Source of the DNA: Dechloromonas hortensis
GTDB taxonomy: Bacteria > Pseudomonadota > Gammaproteobacteria > Burkholderiales > Rhodocyclaceae
Assembly (NCBI RefSeq): GCF_009469765.1
Contig: NZ_SSSQ01000012.1
Span: 1-64,000, forward strand
DNA length: 64,000 nt
Direction: 5' to 3'
Below are positions 7,803-19,939 of this stretch, one piece after another; the stretch's first letter is position 1, and each line of letters opens with the position of its first letter. A program made the translations under genes and the position numbers. Under the pieces are notes generated by a model. That model was not told the DNA's origin. It ran no database searches and saw only the letters and a list, made by a program, of their open reading frames with translations.

Positions 7803-10800
7803 ATGGAACTGCCGGATTACGCCGAGCTGCACTGCCTTTCCAACTTCAGCTTTTTGCGTGGTGCCTCGCACCCCGAGGAGCTGGTCGAGCGGGCGCAGGC
7901 GCAGGGCTATGCGGCGCTGGCCCTGACCGACGAGTGTTCGCTGGCCGGCGTCGTGCGGGCACATCAGGCGGCCAAGGCGGCTGGCCTGAAATTCATTGTC
8001 GGCAGCGAAATGACGATGCTTGATGGCCTGAAGCTCGTCTTTCTGGCCTGCAATCGCCACGGCTACGGCAATCTCTCGGCGCTGATCACGCTCGCCCGGC
8101 GGCGCGCCGAAAAAGGGACTTACACCCTGCAGGGCAAGGACCTGGAGGCGATTTCGCCGAGCGGCGCCTTGCCTGATTGCCTTGTCCTCTGGGTGGCCGA
8201 CGAAAATGCGTCGGCGGACGACGGGCGCTGGCTGGCTCGACGTTTTCCTGGCCGCGCCTGGTTGGCGGTCGAACTGCACGCCGGGCCGGACGATGCGGCG
8301 AAGCTGGAAGCCTTGCAGGCGCTCGGCGCGGCCTGCAACTTGCCGCTGGTGGCGGCTGGCGATGTGCATATGCATGTCCGCGCCCGGCGGCCGGTGCAGG
8401 ATGTGCTGACCGCCTTGCGCCTGAAAACCTCGGTCTTCGAAGCCGGCTACCGGCTCTTTCCGAATGGCGAACGCCACCTGCGCTCGCGGCTGCGCCTGTC
8501 GCGCCTCTACCCGCCGGAAATGCTGGCCGAGAGCGTGCAGATCGCCGCGCGCTGCGCGTTTTCGCTTGATGAACTGCGCTACGAATATCCCGAGGAAATC
8601 ATCCCGGCCGGCGAAACCCCGGCCTCGTGGCTACGCGCCGAAACCGAACGCGGCCTGCAGCGGCGCTATCCGGCCGGCGTCCCGGCCAGCGTCCGCGAGC
8701 GGATCGAGCACGAACTGACGCTGATCGCCGAGATGGCTTACGAAGCCTATTTCCTGACCGTCTACGACATCGTCTGCTTTGCCCGTAGCCAGGACATCCT
8801 TTGCCAGGGGCGCGGTTCGGCGGCCAATTCGGCCGTCTGCTACGCGCTCGGCGTGACCGAGGTCGATCCGGCCCGCTCGGCCTTGCTGTTCGAGCGTTTC
8901 GTCTCGAAGGAACGCGGCGAGCCGCCGGACATCGACGTCGATTTTGAACACGAGCGACGCGAGGAGGTCATCCAGTACATCTACCAAAAGTACGGGCGTG
9001 AGCGGGCGGCGCTGGCCGCGGCGTTGATCACCTACCGGACCAAGGGCGCTTTGCGCGATGCCGGCCGGGCGCTCGGTTTCGGTATCGCCCAGATCAACGC
9101 GCTAACCGCCTCGCTGGCCTGGTGGGACAAGCGCGAGCAATTGCCGGAGCGTTTCGCCGAATTGGGCCTCGATCCGCAGGCGCCGCGCGTCGAGAAATGG
9201 CTGGCGATTGCCGAAGCCCTGCGCGGTTTTCCCCGGCATCTGACGCAGCACGTCGGTGGCTTTGTCATCTCGCGCGGGCCGCTGTCCCGGCTGGTACCGG
9301 TCGAGAACGCGGCGATGCCCGAGCGCAGCGTCATCCAGTGGGACAAGGACGATCTCGATGCGATGGGCCTGATGAAGGTCGATATCCTGGCCCTCGGCAT
9401 GCTGACGGCGATTCGCCGGATGTTGCAGACGGTCGGCGATGCCGGCGGTCGACCGCTCAAAATGCACGAAATCCCGGCCGAGGACCCGGCGACCTACGCC
9501 ATGCTTTGCCGGGCCGACAGCATGGGCGTTTTCCAGGTCGAATCGCGCGCCCAGATGGCGATGCTGCCGCGTTTGCGGCCGCAGAATTTTTACGACCTCG
9601 TGGTCGAGGTGGCGCTGGTCCGGCCGGGGCCGATCCAGGGCGACATGGTGCATCCCTACCTGAAGCGGCGGCAGGGGCTGGAGCGCATCGAGAAAATTTC
9701 ACCGGGCGTCGATGCCGTGCTGGCGCGCACCTGCGGCGTGCCGATCTTTCAGGAACAGGTCATGCAACTGGCCGTCGTCGCTGCCAATTTCACGCCGGGC
9801 GAGGCCGACCAGTTGCGGCGGGCGATGGCGGCCTGGAAACGCAAGGGCGGGCTGGAGCCATTTGAGCAGAAACTGCGCGCCGGCATGGCCGCCAACGGGC
9901 TGCCGGACAGTTTTGCGACGCGCATCATCGCGCAGATCCAGGGCTTCGGCGAATACGGCTTTCCTGAGAGCCACGCCAGCAGTTTCGCCTTGCTGGTTTA
10001 TGTTTCGGCCTGGCTCAAGCGCCACCACCCGGCGGCCTTCCTGTGCGGCCTGCTCAACAGCCAGCCGATGGGGTTCTACTCACCGTCGATGCTGATCCAG
10101 GACGCCCGGCGCCACGGTGTTCAGGTGCTGCCGCCGGACGTCACGGCCAGCGACTGGGAGAGCCGGATCGACGAGCGCGGCGCCGTACGCCTCGGTCTGC
10201 GCGAAATCAGTGGATTTTCCCGGCGCGTCGCCGAAAGTCTGGCGGTCGACCGGCAAAAAAGGCCATTTTCCAGCGTCGCCGATCTCGCAGCGCGCCTCGG
10301 CCTGCAGCGGCGCGATCTCGACCTGCTGGCCGCTGCCGACGCCCTGCAGAGCCTGGCCGGTCATCGGCGGCAGGCAGCATGGGAAGCCAGCGCCGCCGTC
10401 GTGCAAGGCGATCTGTTCGACGGTTTGCCGGCCCGTGAGGCGAATACCGAATTGCCGGCGCCCGGTGCCGGTGAAAATCTGGTGGCCGATTACCACAGCC
10501 TCGGCCTGACGCTGCGCCAGCATCCATTGACGCTTTTGCGGCCGCAGTTGTTCGAACGCCGTTTTGTCACGGCGGCCGAACTGAAGACCACCGGTCATCG
10601 GGCGCTGGTCCGTGTCGCTGGCATCGTCGTCGGCCGCCAGCGGCCGGGCACGGCGACCGGTGTCGTCTTCGTGACGCTGGAGGATGAAAGCGGGCTGACC
10701 AATGTCGTCGTCCAGCCGCAACTGGTCGACCGGCAGCGCCGCGAACTGCTCGGCGCCAGGCTGCTCGGCGTTTATGGCCAGTTGCAGAAGGAGGGCGAGG

Positions 10801-10883
10801 TGGTGCATCTGGTCGCCAAGCGGCTGGTCGATCTGTCCGCCTGGCTGGGCCGGCTGGAAACTTCCAGCCGGGATTTCCACTAA
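7803..10883 (+). CDS. dnaE2: Error-prone DNA polymerase DnaE2
   Basis: DnaE2 is a C-family polymerase that performs SOS-induced lesion bypass with ImuA/ImuB. The start is MELPDYAELHCLSNFSFLRGAS, preceded by GGGAGGGAACG. The 1026-residue length fits DnaE2, shorter than replicative DnaE1. Domains in order: PHP (about 1-220), polymerase palm with PPDIDVDFEHERREEV (catalytic Asp pair), fingers with ITYRTKGALRDAGRALG, helix-hairpin-helix region, and a C-terminal OB fold (VRVAGIVVGRQRPGTATG). It is the fourth gene behind the LexA box. It converges with the acyl carrier protein gene, and the stop codons overlap by 3 bases. Confidence 0.96.
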   Translation: MELPDYAELHCLSNFSFLRGASHPEELVERAQAQGYAALALTDECSLAGVVRAHQAAKAAGLKFIVGSEMTMLDGLKLVFLACNRHGYGNLSALITLARRRAEKGTYTLQGKDLEAISPSGALPDCLVLWVADENASADDGRWLARRFPGRAWLAVELHAGPDDAAKLEALQALGAACNLPLVAAGDVHMHVRARRPVQDVLTALRLKTSVFEAGYRLFPNGERHLRSRLRLSRLYPPEMLAESVQIAARCAFSLDELRYEYPEEIIPAGETPASWLRAETERGLQRRYPAGVPASVRERIEHELTLIAEMAYEAYFLTVYDIVCFARSQDILCQGRGSAANSAVCYALGVTEVDPARSALLFERFVSKERGEPPDIDVDFEHERREEVIQYIYQKYGRERAALAAALITYRTKGALRDAGRALGFGIAQINALTASLAWWDKREQLPERFAELGLDPQAPRVEKWLAIAEALRGFPRHLTQHVGGFVISRGPLSRLVPVENAAMPERSVIQWDKDDLDAMGLMKVDILALGMLTAIRRMLQTVGDAGGRPLKMHEIPAEDPATYAMLCRADSMGVFQVESRAQMAMLPRLRPQNFYDLVVEVALVRPGPIQGDMVHPYLKRRQGLERIEKISPGVDAVLARTCGVPIFQEQVMQLAVVAANFTPGEADQLRRAMAAWKRKGGLEPFEQKLRAGMAANGLPDSFATRIIAQIQGFGEYGFPESHASSFALLVYVSAWLKRHHPAAFLCGLLNSQPMGFYSPSMLIQDARRHGVQVLPPDVTASDWESRIDERGAVRLGLREISGFSRRVAESLAVDRQKRPFSSVADLAARLGLQRRDLDLLAAADALQSLAGHRRQAAWEASAAVVQGDLFDGLPAREANTELPAPGAGENLVADYHSLGLTLRQHPLTLLRPQLFERRFVTAAELKTTGHRALVRVAGIVVGRQRPGTATGVVFVTLEDESGLTNVVVQPQLVDRQRRELLGARLLGVYGQLQKEGEVVHLVAKRLVDLSAWLGRLETSSRDFH

Positions 10884-11140
10884 GCCTGGCGGGCCTCGAT
10901 CAAGGCGGCCAGCGTGGCGACCGAGCGCAGGTGCTGGCGGGCCTGTTCGTCGTTGGCCTCAAGCACGATGCCGTATTTTTTCTTCAGCGCCAGCACGAGT
11001 TCGAGGGCGTCGATCGAGTCGAGGCCGAGGCCGTCTTCGGCAAAAAGCAGGCTGTCGTCGCCGATGTCGGCCGGGGTGATGTCTTCAAGATTCATCGTTT
11101 CGATGATGAAGAGCTTGAGTTCCTGGTGCAGATTTTCCAT
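10880..11140 (-). CDS. Stand-alone acyl carrier protein
   Basis: An 86-residue carrier protein. Its phosphopantetheine attachment motif is GLGLDSIDALEL, with Ser42 as the modified residue, on an acidic helical background. It is not the fatty-acid AcpP: the flanking sequence differs (FAEDGLGLDS) and no fab genes adjoin. It lies 3 bases after the beta-lactamase-fold lipoprotein gene on the same strand, so the two are very likely co-translated. Carrier proteins of this divergent kind usually serve a dedicated acyl or aminoacyl pathway. Which one is unknown here, and no adenylation or ketosynthase gene is nearby. Confidence 0.88.
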   Translation of the reverse strand: MENLHQELKLFIIETMNLEDITPADIGDDSLLFAEDGLGLDSIDALELVLALKKKYGIVLEANDEQARQHLRSVATLAALIEARQA

Positions 11141-11143
11141 GGT

Positions 11144-12910
11144 TCAGTTCAGTTTCTTGCGTAGCCGGTAGCCGGAGAAGCCCAGCCGTTCTTCGTTGTC
11201 TTCGTGGATCAGGCGCAGTGTGTCGCCGCGGCCGCTGCCCAGGCCGTCGGTCACCGCCTCGTCGTCGGATACCGGACGAAAGCCGATGCGCAGCAGCAAT
11301 TCGGGTATTTCCGGAAAGCGCACCTCGCCGACGAGCAGGCCGTCATCTTCCTTGAGCACGATGTGGTCGGGCGAGGGGCCGTCGATCTTGCCGATGATCT
11401 CGTATTGCCCGATGCGCTGCAGGAAGGATTCCGGGATGCTGGTCGGATTCAGCTTCTCGCCGAAAATCAGCGATTCGCCGCCGATCCGGCCGACCACGAT
11501 CTGCCGGCCGTCGACCGAGGCAATCGACAGCCGGATGTCGTCGAAAGCGCCAACATGCACCGGGATCAGGCCGAATACCTTGTACTTGATGCTGAACAGG
11601 CCGTCTTCATGCGGCACCAGGCGAAAATGGTGGCCGACCGCCTCGACATCGATCTGGCCGGACTCGGTGGAGACCTTGCTGAGCCCGACCATGGTGTCGA
11701 AATGGCCGTTGAACAGGCGCAGTTCGGCGCTGCTCGGAGCACGCTCGCGGGCCCGGACGACCGGGGCAGGGCTTTGCCGGATGCCGGTCTTGGCTTCGAG
11801 CATCAGGCGCAGCGCCTCGCCGGCGATCTTGCTGACGGCAAAGTGGGCAGTCACCGAGTTGGAGAGGACGACGACCCCCAGTTTGTGTTCCGGCAGCATC
11901 GCCATCATGCTGTGCGAATCGGGCAGCGAGCCGCCGTGGCTGGCCACCGGGCCGCCGCCGGGTACTTCGATACCGCTCAGCATCCAGCCGAGGCCGACGT
12001 AGGAATTGAAGGTCAGCGGCAAATCGGCGTTCTGCACGCGCAGCATTTCGGCGATCGAGGCGCTGGACAGAATCTGCTGCGGCCCGGATTTACCGTCGGC
12101 AAACTGCATTTTCAGAAACTGGCTGAGGTCCGTCACATTGCTCAGCAGATTGGCGGCCGGCATGTCGCGCAGCGAGAAAACCTCGATTTCCTTGTTCCGG
12201 TCGTAGGCCTTGGTGATGGCGCGCGGCGTGAAGCTGCTGTGCGGCATGCCCAGCGGCCGGAAGAACTGGCGCTCCATATGCTCGTCGAAGGCGGCGCCGC
12301 CGACTTTCTGCACCGCGGCGCCGAGCAGTGCCATGCCGACGTTGGAATAGGAGAAGACGTAGTTGGGCGGAAAGGTCAGGTGCTCGTCGCGCAGGCTGTC
12401 GACGACGCTTTCGAAGCGCGCCGGGTCGCGCACGAACATGCCGCGCAGGAAATTGGAGGGCAGGCCGGAATGGTGCGTCATCACATTGCGCGGCGTCACC
12501 GGGCCGGCTGTCGGAAAGCGCGACTTGATCGAAAACTCGGGCAGGGCGGCGGTCAGCGGCTGATCGATGTCGATCTTGCCCTGTTCGGCCAGTTGCATGA
12601 TGGCGGCGGCGGTGAACAGCTTGGCGATCGAGCCGGCCCGGTAAATGGTTTCCGGTGCCGCCCGGATCCCGTTTTCCAGATCGGCGTAACCAAAGCCTTT
12701 TTGCCAGATCACTTGCTGATCATCGACCAGCGCGATGCTGAGGCCGGTGATCTCGTTTTCCGCCATCTCGCGGTCGACCAGCCAGGACAGGTATTTTTCG
12801 GTGTGCTGGTAACTGCCGCGCGGATTGCCTTCGGAAACCGGTGCCGGGGTGGCGCAGCCGCCGAACAGCATAACGGTGCTGGCAACAAGGAGAAGAAGGC
12901 GGCAGGGCAT
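11144..12910 (-). CDS. Beta-lactamase-fold serine hydrolase, predicted lipoprotein
   Basis: A 588-residue protein with a hydrophobic leader ending in a lipobox-like MLFGGC (Cys19), so probably a periplasmic, lipid-anchored protein. The class C beta-lactamase/DD-peptidase fold is shown by SIAK (Ser94, Lys97), YSN (Tyr188-Asn190) and a later SHGGS in place of KTG. The catalytic domain fills about residues 38-390. The remaining ~200 residues form a beta-rich C-terminal domain (FRLVPHEDGLFSIKYKVFGLIP region), as in several esterase/transferase relatives. Candidate activities are peptidase, esterase or acyltransferase; true beta-lactamase activity is not implied. It precedes the ACP gene by 3 bases and is divergent from cysE. 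Confidence 0.87.
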   Translation of the reverse strand: MPCRLLLLVASTVMLFGGCATPAPVSEGNPRGSYQHTEKYLSWLVDREMAENEITGLSIALVDDQQVIWQKGFGYADLENGIRAAPETIYRAGSIAKLFTAAAIMQLAEQGKIDIDQPLTAALPEFSIKSRFPTAGPVTPRNVMTHHSGLPSNFLRGMFVRDPARFESVVDSLRDEHLTFPPNYVFSYSNVGMALLGAAVQKVGGAAFDEHMERQFFRPLGMPHSSFTPRAITKAYDRNKEIEVFSLRDMPAANLLSNVTDLSQFLKMQFADGKSGPQQILSSASIAEMLRVQNADLPLTFNSYVGLGWMLSGIEVPGGGPVASHGGSLPDSHSMMAMLPEHKLGVVVLSNSVTAHFAVSKIAGEALRLMLEAKTGIRQSPAPVVRARERAPSSAELRLFNGHFDTMVGLSKVSTESGQIDVEAVGHHFRLVPHEDGLFSIKYKVFGLIPVHVGAFDDIRLSIASVDGRQIVVGRIGGESLIFGEKLNPTSIPESFLQRIGQYEIIGKIDGPSPDHIVLKEDDGLLVGEVRFPEIPELLLRIGFRPVSDDEAVTDGLGSGRGDTLRLIHEDNEERLGFSGYRLRKKLN

Positions 12911-12992
12911 GGGGAAAAGAGCTTTTGGCGTGGGCGACAGCAGGGCGCCCGATTATAAATCAGATGCCTAGCTCGTCCTTGGGGAAAAATAG

Positions 12993-13021
12993 CTGACAAA
13001 TTCAGTCGAGTATTTTAAAAT
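12993..13021 (+). promoter_or_regulatory. Predicted sigma-70 promoter of cysE
   Basis: The -35 CTGACA (12993-12998) and -10 TAAAAT (13016-13021) are separated by exactly 17 bases. Each differs from consensus at one position. The ATG of cysE follows 33 bases after the -10, leaving a leader of about 25 bases that contains the hairpin described next. Confidence 0.72.
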
Positions 13022-13044
13022 TCTCCCTCGTTTGAAAAGGGAGA
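13022..13044 (+). promoter_or_regulatory. Leader hairpin occluding the cysE ribosome binding site
   Basis: TCTCCCT (13022-13028) pairs perfectly with AGGGAGA (13038-13044) around a 9-base loop. The 3' arm is the Shine-Dalgarno sequence of cysE, 10 bases before its ATG. Folding would hide the ribosome site. Whether a protein, a small RNA or temperature opens it is unknown. Confidence 0.45.
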
Positions 13045-13053
13045 TTAGGCTTC

Positions 13054-13809
13054 ATGTTCCGGCAGTTAGGTGAGGATATTCGTGCGGTTTTTGACCGCGA
13101 TCCGGCGGCCCGCTCGTTCTGGGAGGTGCTCACCTGTTACCCCGGTATCCATGCCCTGATCATGCATCGCCTGGCGCACTGGCTATGGGGCCATCGCCTG
13201 CGCTGGCTGGCTCGCTTCACGGCACACGTCGCTCGTTTCTTCACCGGTATCGAGATTCATCCTGGCGCCACGATCGGCCGCCGTTTCTTCATCGATCACG
13301 GCATGGGTGTCGTGATCGGCGAAACGGCGCTGATCGGCGACGACGTGACGCTCTATCACGGCGTCACGCTGGGCGGCACTTCGTGGAACAAGGGCAAGCG
13401 ACATCCGACGCTGGAGAACGGCGTCGTCATCGGGGCCGGCGCCAAGGTGCTCGGGCCGATCATCATTTCGGCCGGTGCCAAGGTCGGCTCCAATGCCGTG
13501 GTCACCAAGCCGATACCGGCCGGGGCGACCGCTGTCGGCAACCCGGCGCGGGTGCTCGATCATTCCGAGCAGAGCAAGCAGCGCGAAGCGCAGGCCGAGA
13601 AAATGGGCTTTTCCGCCTATGCCGTCGGTCGCGATCAGGATGACCCGCTGGCCAAGGCCATTCATGGCCTGCTCGACCACGCCGCCGAAACCGACCGCCG
13701 ACTGGCCTCGCTGATCCGCGAACTCGACGCGCAAGGCGTCAAATGCGATAACGAGGTGCTGGCCGCCGACCGTTTCGATCCGAAATACCTGAGTAAAATA
13801 GTTGACTGA
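13054..13809 (+). CDS. cysE: Serine O-acetyltransferase
   Basis: CysE makes O-acetylserine from serine and acetyl-CoA, the committed step of cysteine synthesis. The 251-residue cytoplasmic protein has an N-terminal helical domain and left-handed beta-helix hexapeptide repeats ([31 protein letters not shown]). The catalytic region is [19 protein letters not shown], with the family's His-Asp pair. The C-terminal ~70 residues after HSEQSKQ form a charged extension. It stands directly before iscR (59 bases), linking cysteine supply to the desulfurases that consume it. Its last codons contain a copy of the IscR-site core. A good promoter and a hairpin-masked Shine-Dalgarno sequence precede it. Confidence 0.95.
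   Translation: MFRQLGEDIRAVFDRDPAARSFWEVLTCYPGIHALIMHRLAHWLWGHRLRWLARFTAHVARFFTGIEIHPGATIGRRFFIDHGMGVVIGETALIGDDVTLYHGVTLGGTSWNKGKRHPTLENGVVIGAGAKVLGPIIISAGAKVGSNAVVTKPIPAGATAVGNPARVLDHSEQSKQREAQAEKMGFSAYAVGRDQDDPLAKAIHGLLDHAAETDRRLASLIRELDAQGVKCDNEVLAADRFDPKYLSKIVD
13798..13806 (+). promoter_or_regulatory. Distal copy of the IscR-site core inside the cysE 3' end
   Basis: ATAGTTGAC at 13798-13806 repeats exactly the first nine bases of the IscR site at 13827, 29 bases away (about 2.8 helical turns). Here it encodes Ile-Val-Asp, the last three residues of CysE. The bases that follow (TGATTTTGTCTGGTTTG) only partly resemble the second half of the operator. It may be a weak second site. Confidence 0.4.
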
Positions 13810-13826
13810 TTTTGTCTGGTTTGTAT

Positions 13827-13851
13827 ATAGTTGACCGGAACACTAGGTTAT
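13827..13851 (+). promoter_or_regulatory. IscR type 1 operator and iscR promoter
   Basis: The 25-base site begins ATAGTTGACC and ends CTAGGTTAT. It matches the [2Fe-2S]-IscR (type 1) operator pattern of gamma- and betaproteobacteria. A promoter can be fitted across it: -35 TTGTAT (13821-13826), 17-base spacer, -10 TAGGTT (13844-13849). Holo-IscR would then repress its own operon when clusters are plentiful. Only 17 bases separate it from the iscR ATG. Confidence 0.72.
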
Positions 13852-13868
13852 TAGCTGGAGATCGAAAA

Positions 13869-14375
13869 ATGCGTTTGACCACCAAAGGCCGTTTTGCCGT
13901 GACCGCCATGATCGACCTTGCCCTGCGCGGCGAGGATGGTCCGGTGGCGCTGGCCAGCATCAGCGAACGTCAGAAGATATCGCTCTCCTACCTTGAGCAG
14001 CTGTTCGGCAAACTGCGCCGCTACAAGCTGGTCGATAGCGTGCGCGGCCCCGGCGGCGGTTACTGCATCGCCCGCCCGCTCAACCAGGTCACAGTGGCCG
14101 ACATTATCCGCGCCGTCGATGAGCAACTCGATGCGACGCAGTGCGGCGGTCGGGAAAACTGTCATGACGAACATCGCTGCATGACGCACGACCTCTGGTC
14201 CACGCTGAATTCCAAGATGTACGACTACCTGGCTTCGGTGTCGCTGGCTGAGCTGGTCAGTCGCCAGAAGGTCAAGACGCTTGGCCAGATGGCCGCCGTT
14301 CTCGAAGACAAGCGTCGCCTCGGGCCGCAGCCGCGGACCAAGGCGGCACGCGAAAAAACCGCCGCCATCGTCTGA
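13869..14375 (+). CDS. iscR: Fe-S cluster-sensing transcription factor IscR
   Basis: IscR senses cellular Fe-S status through a [2Fe-2S] cluster and represses isc when loaded. The start MRLTTKGRFAV with GGAG upstream gives 168 residues. Rrf2-family winged helix-turn-helix at about 1-60 (LSYLEQLFGKLRRYKLVDSV), wing GPGGGY. Cluster ligands Cys92, Cys98, Cys104 and His107 occupy the same positions as in E. coli IscR, so this is the cluster-binding form. The C-terminus is basic and Ala/Lys-rich. It leads a ten-gene operon with very short gaps and sits under its own predicted operator. Confidence 0.96.
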   Translation: MRLTTKGRFAVTAMIDLALRGEDGPVALASISERQKISLSYLEQLFGKLRRYKLVDSVRGPGGGYCIARPLNQVTVADIIRAVDEQLDATQCGGRENCHDEHRCMTHDLWSTLNSKMYDYLASVSLAELVSRQKVKTLGQMAAVLEDKRRLGPQPRTKAAREKTAAIV

Positions 14376-14381
14376 TCCGCC

Positions 14382-15539
<1,158 letters not shown>

Positions 15540-15564
15540 ACAACCCGACTTAGCGAGAATGACG

Positions 15565-16776
15565 ATGAAACTCCCCATCTATTTGGATTACTCGGCAACG
15601 ACACCGGTTGACCCGCGCGTGGCGGAAAAAATGATTCCCTACCTGTGCGAGCATTTCGGCAACCCGGCCTCGCGTTCGCACAGCTTCGGCTGGGTCGCCG
15701 ATGCCGCGGTTGAGGAAGCACGCGAGCAGGTCGCCGCGCTGGTCAATGCCGACCCCAAGGAAATCGTCTGGACTTCCGGTGCCACCGAGTCCAACAATCT
15801 CGCCATCAAGGGTGCTGCGAATTTCTACGCTGCGACCAAGGGCAAGCACATCATCACGGTGAAGACCGAGCACAAGGCCGTGCTCGACCCGGTGCGCGAA
15901 CTCGAACGCCAGGGCTTCGAAGCGACCTATCTCGACGTCAAGGAAAACGGCCTGATCGACCTGGAGGTCTTCAAGGCCGCCATTCGGCCGGATACCGTGC
16001 TGGTCTCGGTGATGTTCGTCAATAACGAAGTCGGCGTCATCCAGCCGATCGCCGAACTGGGCGAAATCTGCCGCGACAAGGGCATCATTTTCCACGTCGA
16101 TGCGGCCCAGGCGACTGGCAAGGTCGACATCGACCTGAGCAAGCTCAAAGTCGACCTGATGAGCTTCTGCGCCCACAAGACCTATGGCCCGAAGGGCATC
16201 GGCGCCCTCTACGTGCGTCGCAAGCCGCGCATTCGCCTTGAGGCGCAAATGCACGGTGGTGGTCATGAGCGCGGTTTCCGCTCCGGCACGCTGCCGACCC
16301 ACCAGATCGTCGGCATGGGCGAATGCTTCCGTCTGGCCAAGGAAGAAATGGCCGAAGAGAACAAGCGCATCGGCGCCTTGCGCGACCGCTTGCTGAAGGG
16401 CCTTCAGGATATTGAGGCAACCTACGTCAATGGCGACCTGACGCAGCGCGTGGCGCACAACCTGAACATCAGTTTTGCTTACGTTGAAGGCGAGTCGATG
16501 ATCATGGCGATCAAGGATCTGGCGGTTTCGTCCGGTTCGGCCTGCACCTCGGCCAGCCTGGAACCTTCCTATGTGTTGCGTGCCTTGGGGCGCGATGACG
16601 AGTTGGCCCACAGTTCCATCCGTTTCAGCATCGGTCGCTTCACGACGGAAGAGGAAGTTGACTATGCAATCAATCTGTTGCACAAGAAAGTTGGCAAGTT
16701 GCGCGAACTGTCACCGCTGTGGGAAATGTACAAGGACGGCATCGACCTGAGTACTGTCCAGTGGGCAGCACACTAA
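15565..16776 (+). CDS. iscS: Cysteine desulfurase IscS
   Basis: IscS takes sulfur from cysteine and passes it as persulfide to IscU and other acceptors (tRNA thiolation, cofactor synthesis). I chose the start [20 protein letters not shown] because it matches E. coli IscS from residue 1; an in-frame ATG lies 6 bases earlier. The 403-residue length fits. It has the PLP lysine in [10 protein letters not shown], the active-site cysteine in [15 protein letters not shown], and the C-terminal IscU-binding tail ending [26 protein letters not shown]. It precedes iscU by 43 bases. Confidence 0.97.
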   Translation: MKLPIYLDYSATTPVDPRVAEKMIPYLCEHFGNPASRSHSFGWVADAAVEEAREQVAALVNADPKEIVWTSGATESNNLAIKGAANFYAATKGKHIITVKTEHKAVLDPVRELERQGFEATYLDVKENGLIDLEVFKAAIRPDTVLVSVMFVNNEVGVIQPIAELGEICRDKGIIFHVDAAQATGKVDIDLSKLKVDLMSFCAHKTYGPKGIGALYVRRKPRIRLEAQMHGGGHERGFRSGTLPTHQIVGMGECFRLAKEEMAEENKRIGALRDRLLKGLQDIEATYVNGDLTQRVAHNLNISFAYVEGESMIMAIKDLAVSSGSACTSASLEPSYVLRALGRDDELAHSSIRFSIGRFTTEEEVDYAINLLHKKVGKLRELSPLWEMYKDGIDLSTVQWAAH

Positions 16777-16819
16777 CAACAACGGTCTAGAGATACCCCT
16801 GAATTAACGGAGAATTAAC

Positions 16820-17203
16820 ATGAGCTATAGCGTAAAAGTCATTGATCACTATGAGAATCCGCGTAACGTCGGTTCCTTTGGCAAGGAAGACGACGGCGTC
16901 GGTACCGGCATGGTCGGCGCACCGGCCTGCGGCGACGTGATGAAGCTGCAGATCAAGGTCAACAAGGCCGGCGTCATCGAGGATGCCAAGTTCAAGACCT
17001 ACGGTTGCGGTTCGGCGATTGCCTCGTCGTCGCTGGTCACCGAATGGGTCAAGGGCAAGACGGTGGATCAGGCCTTGTCGATCAAAAACACCGAAATCGC
17101 TGAAGAACTGGCCCTGCCGCCGGTTAAAATTCACTGTTCGATTCTGGCCGAGGATGCCATCAAGGCGGCCGTGGCCGATTACAAGAAGAAGCACGGAGAA
17201 TAA
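16820..17203 (+). CDS. iscU: Fe-S cluster scaffold protein IscU
   Basis: IscU is the scaffold on which [2Fe-2S] and [4Fe-4S] clusters are built from IscS sulfur. The 127 residues include Cys37, Asp39, Cys63 and Cys106, the cluster and zinc ligands. LPPVK at 99-103 is the peptide recognised by HscA. A GGAG-type Shine-Dalgarno sequence precedes the ATG. It is followed after 2 bases by iscA. All key residues are present. Confidence 0.97.
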   Translation: MSYSVKVIDHYENPRNVGSFGKEDDGVGTGMVGAPACGDVMKLQIKVNKAGVIEDAKFKTYGCGSAIASSSLVTEWVKGKTVDQALSIKNTEIAEELALPPVKIHCSILAEDAIKAAVADYKKKHGE

Positions 17204-17205
17204 GC

Positions 17206-17529
17206 ATGGCTGTCACCTTGAGCGACAAGGCGGCGAAGCACGTCGCCAATTACCTGACCAAGCGCGGCAAGGGCATCGGCCTGCGCCTCGGCGTACGGAC
17301 CAGCGGCTGTTCCGGCATGGCCTACAAGCTGGAATTTGTCGACGAGGTGAGTCCCGAGGATCTGGTTTTTGAGAGCAATGGCGTCAAGGTTTTCGTTGAT
17401 CCGAAGAGCATGCCTTACCTGGAAGGGATGGAACTCGATTTTGCCCGTGAAGGTTTGAACGAAGGCTTCAAGTTCAACAACCCGAACGTCAAGGATCAGT
17501 GCGGTTGCGGCGAATCCTTTAACGTCTGA
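17206..17529 (+). CDS. iscA: A-type Fe-S carrier IscA
   Basis: IscA carries iron or Fe-S clusters to client proteins. The 107-residue product has the three conserved cysteines Cys35 (SGCSGMAY), Cys99 and Cys101 (QCGCGESF). It overlaps hscB by a single base (TGATG) and follows iscU by 2 bases, so translation of the three is probably coupled. Confidence 0.96.
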   Translation: MAVTLSDKAAKHVANYLTKRGKGIGLRLGVRTSGCSGMAYKLEFVDEVSPEDLVFESNGVKVFVDPKSMPYLEGMELDFAREGLNEGFKFNNPNVKDQCGCGESFNV

Positions 17530-18056
17530 TGGATTTTCGCGCCGATCATTTCACGCTGTTTGGACTGGATCGGGCCTTCCGGCTCGATCTGTCCGATCTC
17601 GACTCTCGTTACCGCGACATTCAGGCGCAAGTGCACCCGGATCGCTTCGCCAATGCCGGTGAAGCCGAGCGCCGGCTGTCGATGCAGTGGGCGACGCACG
17701 CCAACGAAGCCTACCTGACGCTGAAGAAACCGCTGGAGCGGGCCAAATACCTGCTGCATCTGGACGGACACGACATCCAGGCGGAAAGCAACACCGCGAT
17801 GCCGGGCGATTTCCTGATGGAACAGATGGAATGGCGCGAAGCGGTGATGGATGCGCGCAATGGCGGCGATCATCACGAACTCGAGCATCTGCACAATCGC
17901 CTGCGTGGCGACATTAACGCCCGCTATCAGGAACTCGCCGAGTTGCTCGACGATACCGGTAGTTTGACGCTGGCCACCGACCGCGTGCGCCGGCTGATGT
18001 TCCTGGAAAAACTTTTGCACGAAATCGACGACGCGCTGGCGTCGCTGGAAGAATAA
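17529..18056 (+). CDS. hscB: J-domain co-chaperone HscB
   Basis: HscB delivers IscU to HscA and stimulates its ATPase. It has 175 residues: N-terminal J domain with His36-Pro37-Asp38 (VHPDRF), then a three-helix C-terminal domain that binds IscU ([21 protein letters not shown]). The start codon shares its A with the iscA stop. The operon position between iscA and hscA is canonical. Confidence 0.95.
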   Translation: MDFRADHFTLFGLDRAFRLDLSDLDSRYRDIQAQVHPDRFANAGEAERRLSMQWATHANEAYLTLKKPLERAKYLLHLDGHDIQAESNTAMPGDFLMEQMEWREAVMDARNGGDHHELEHLHNRLRGDINARYQELAELLDDTGSLTLATDRVRRLMFLEKLLHEIDDALASLEE

Positions 18057-18058
18057 AA

Positions 18059-19935
<1,877 letters not shown>

Positions 19936-19939
<4 letters not shown>

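Noticed and set aside
11144..12910. An acquired antibiotic-resistance beta-lactamase
   Set aside because: The protein is far longer than beta-lactamases, has a large C-terminal domain and HGG instead of KTG, and has the base composition of its neighbours.
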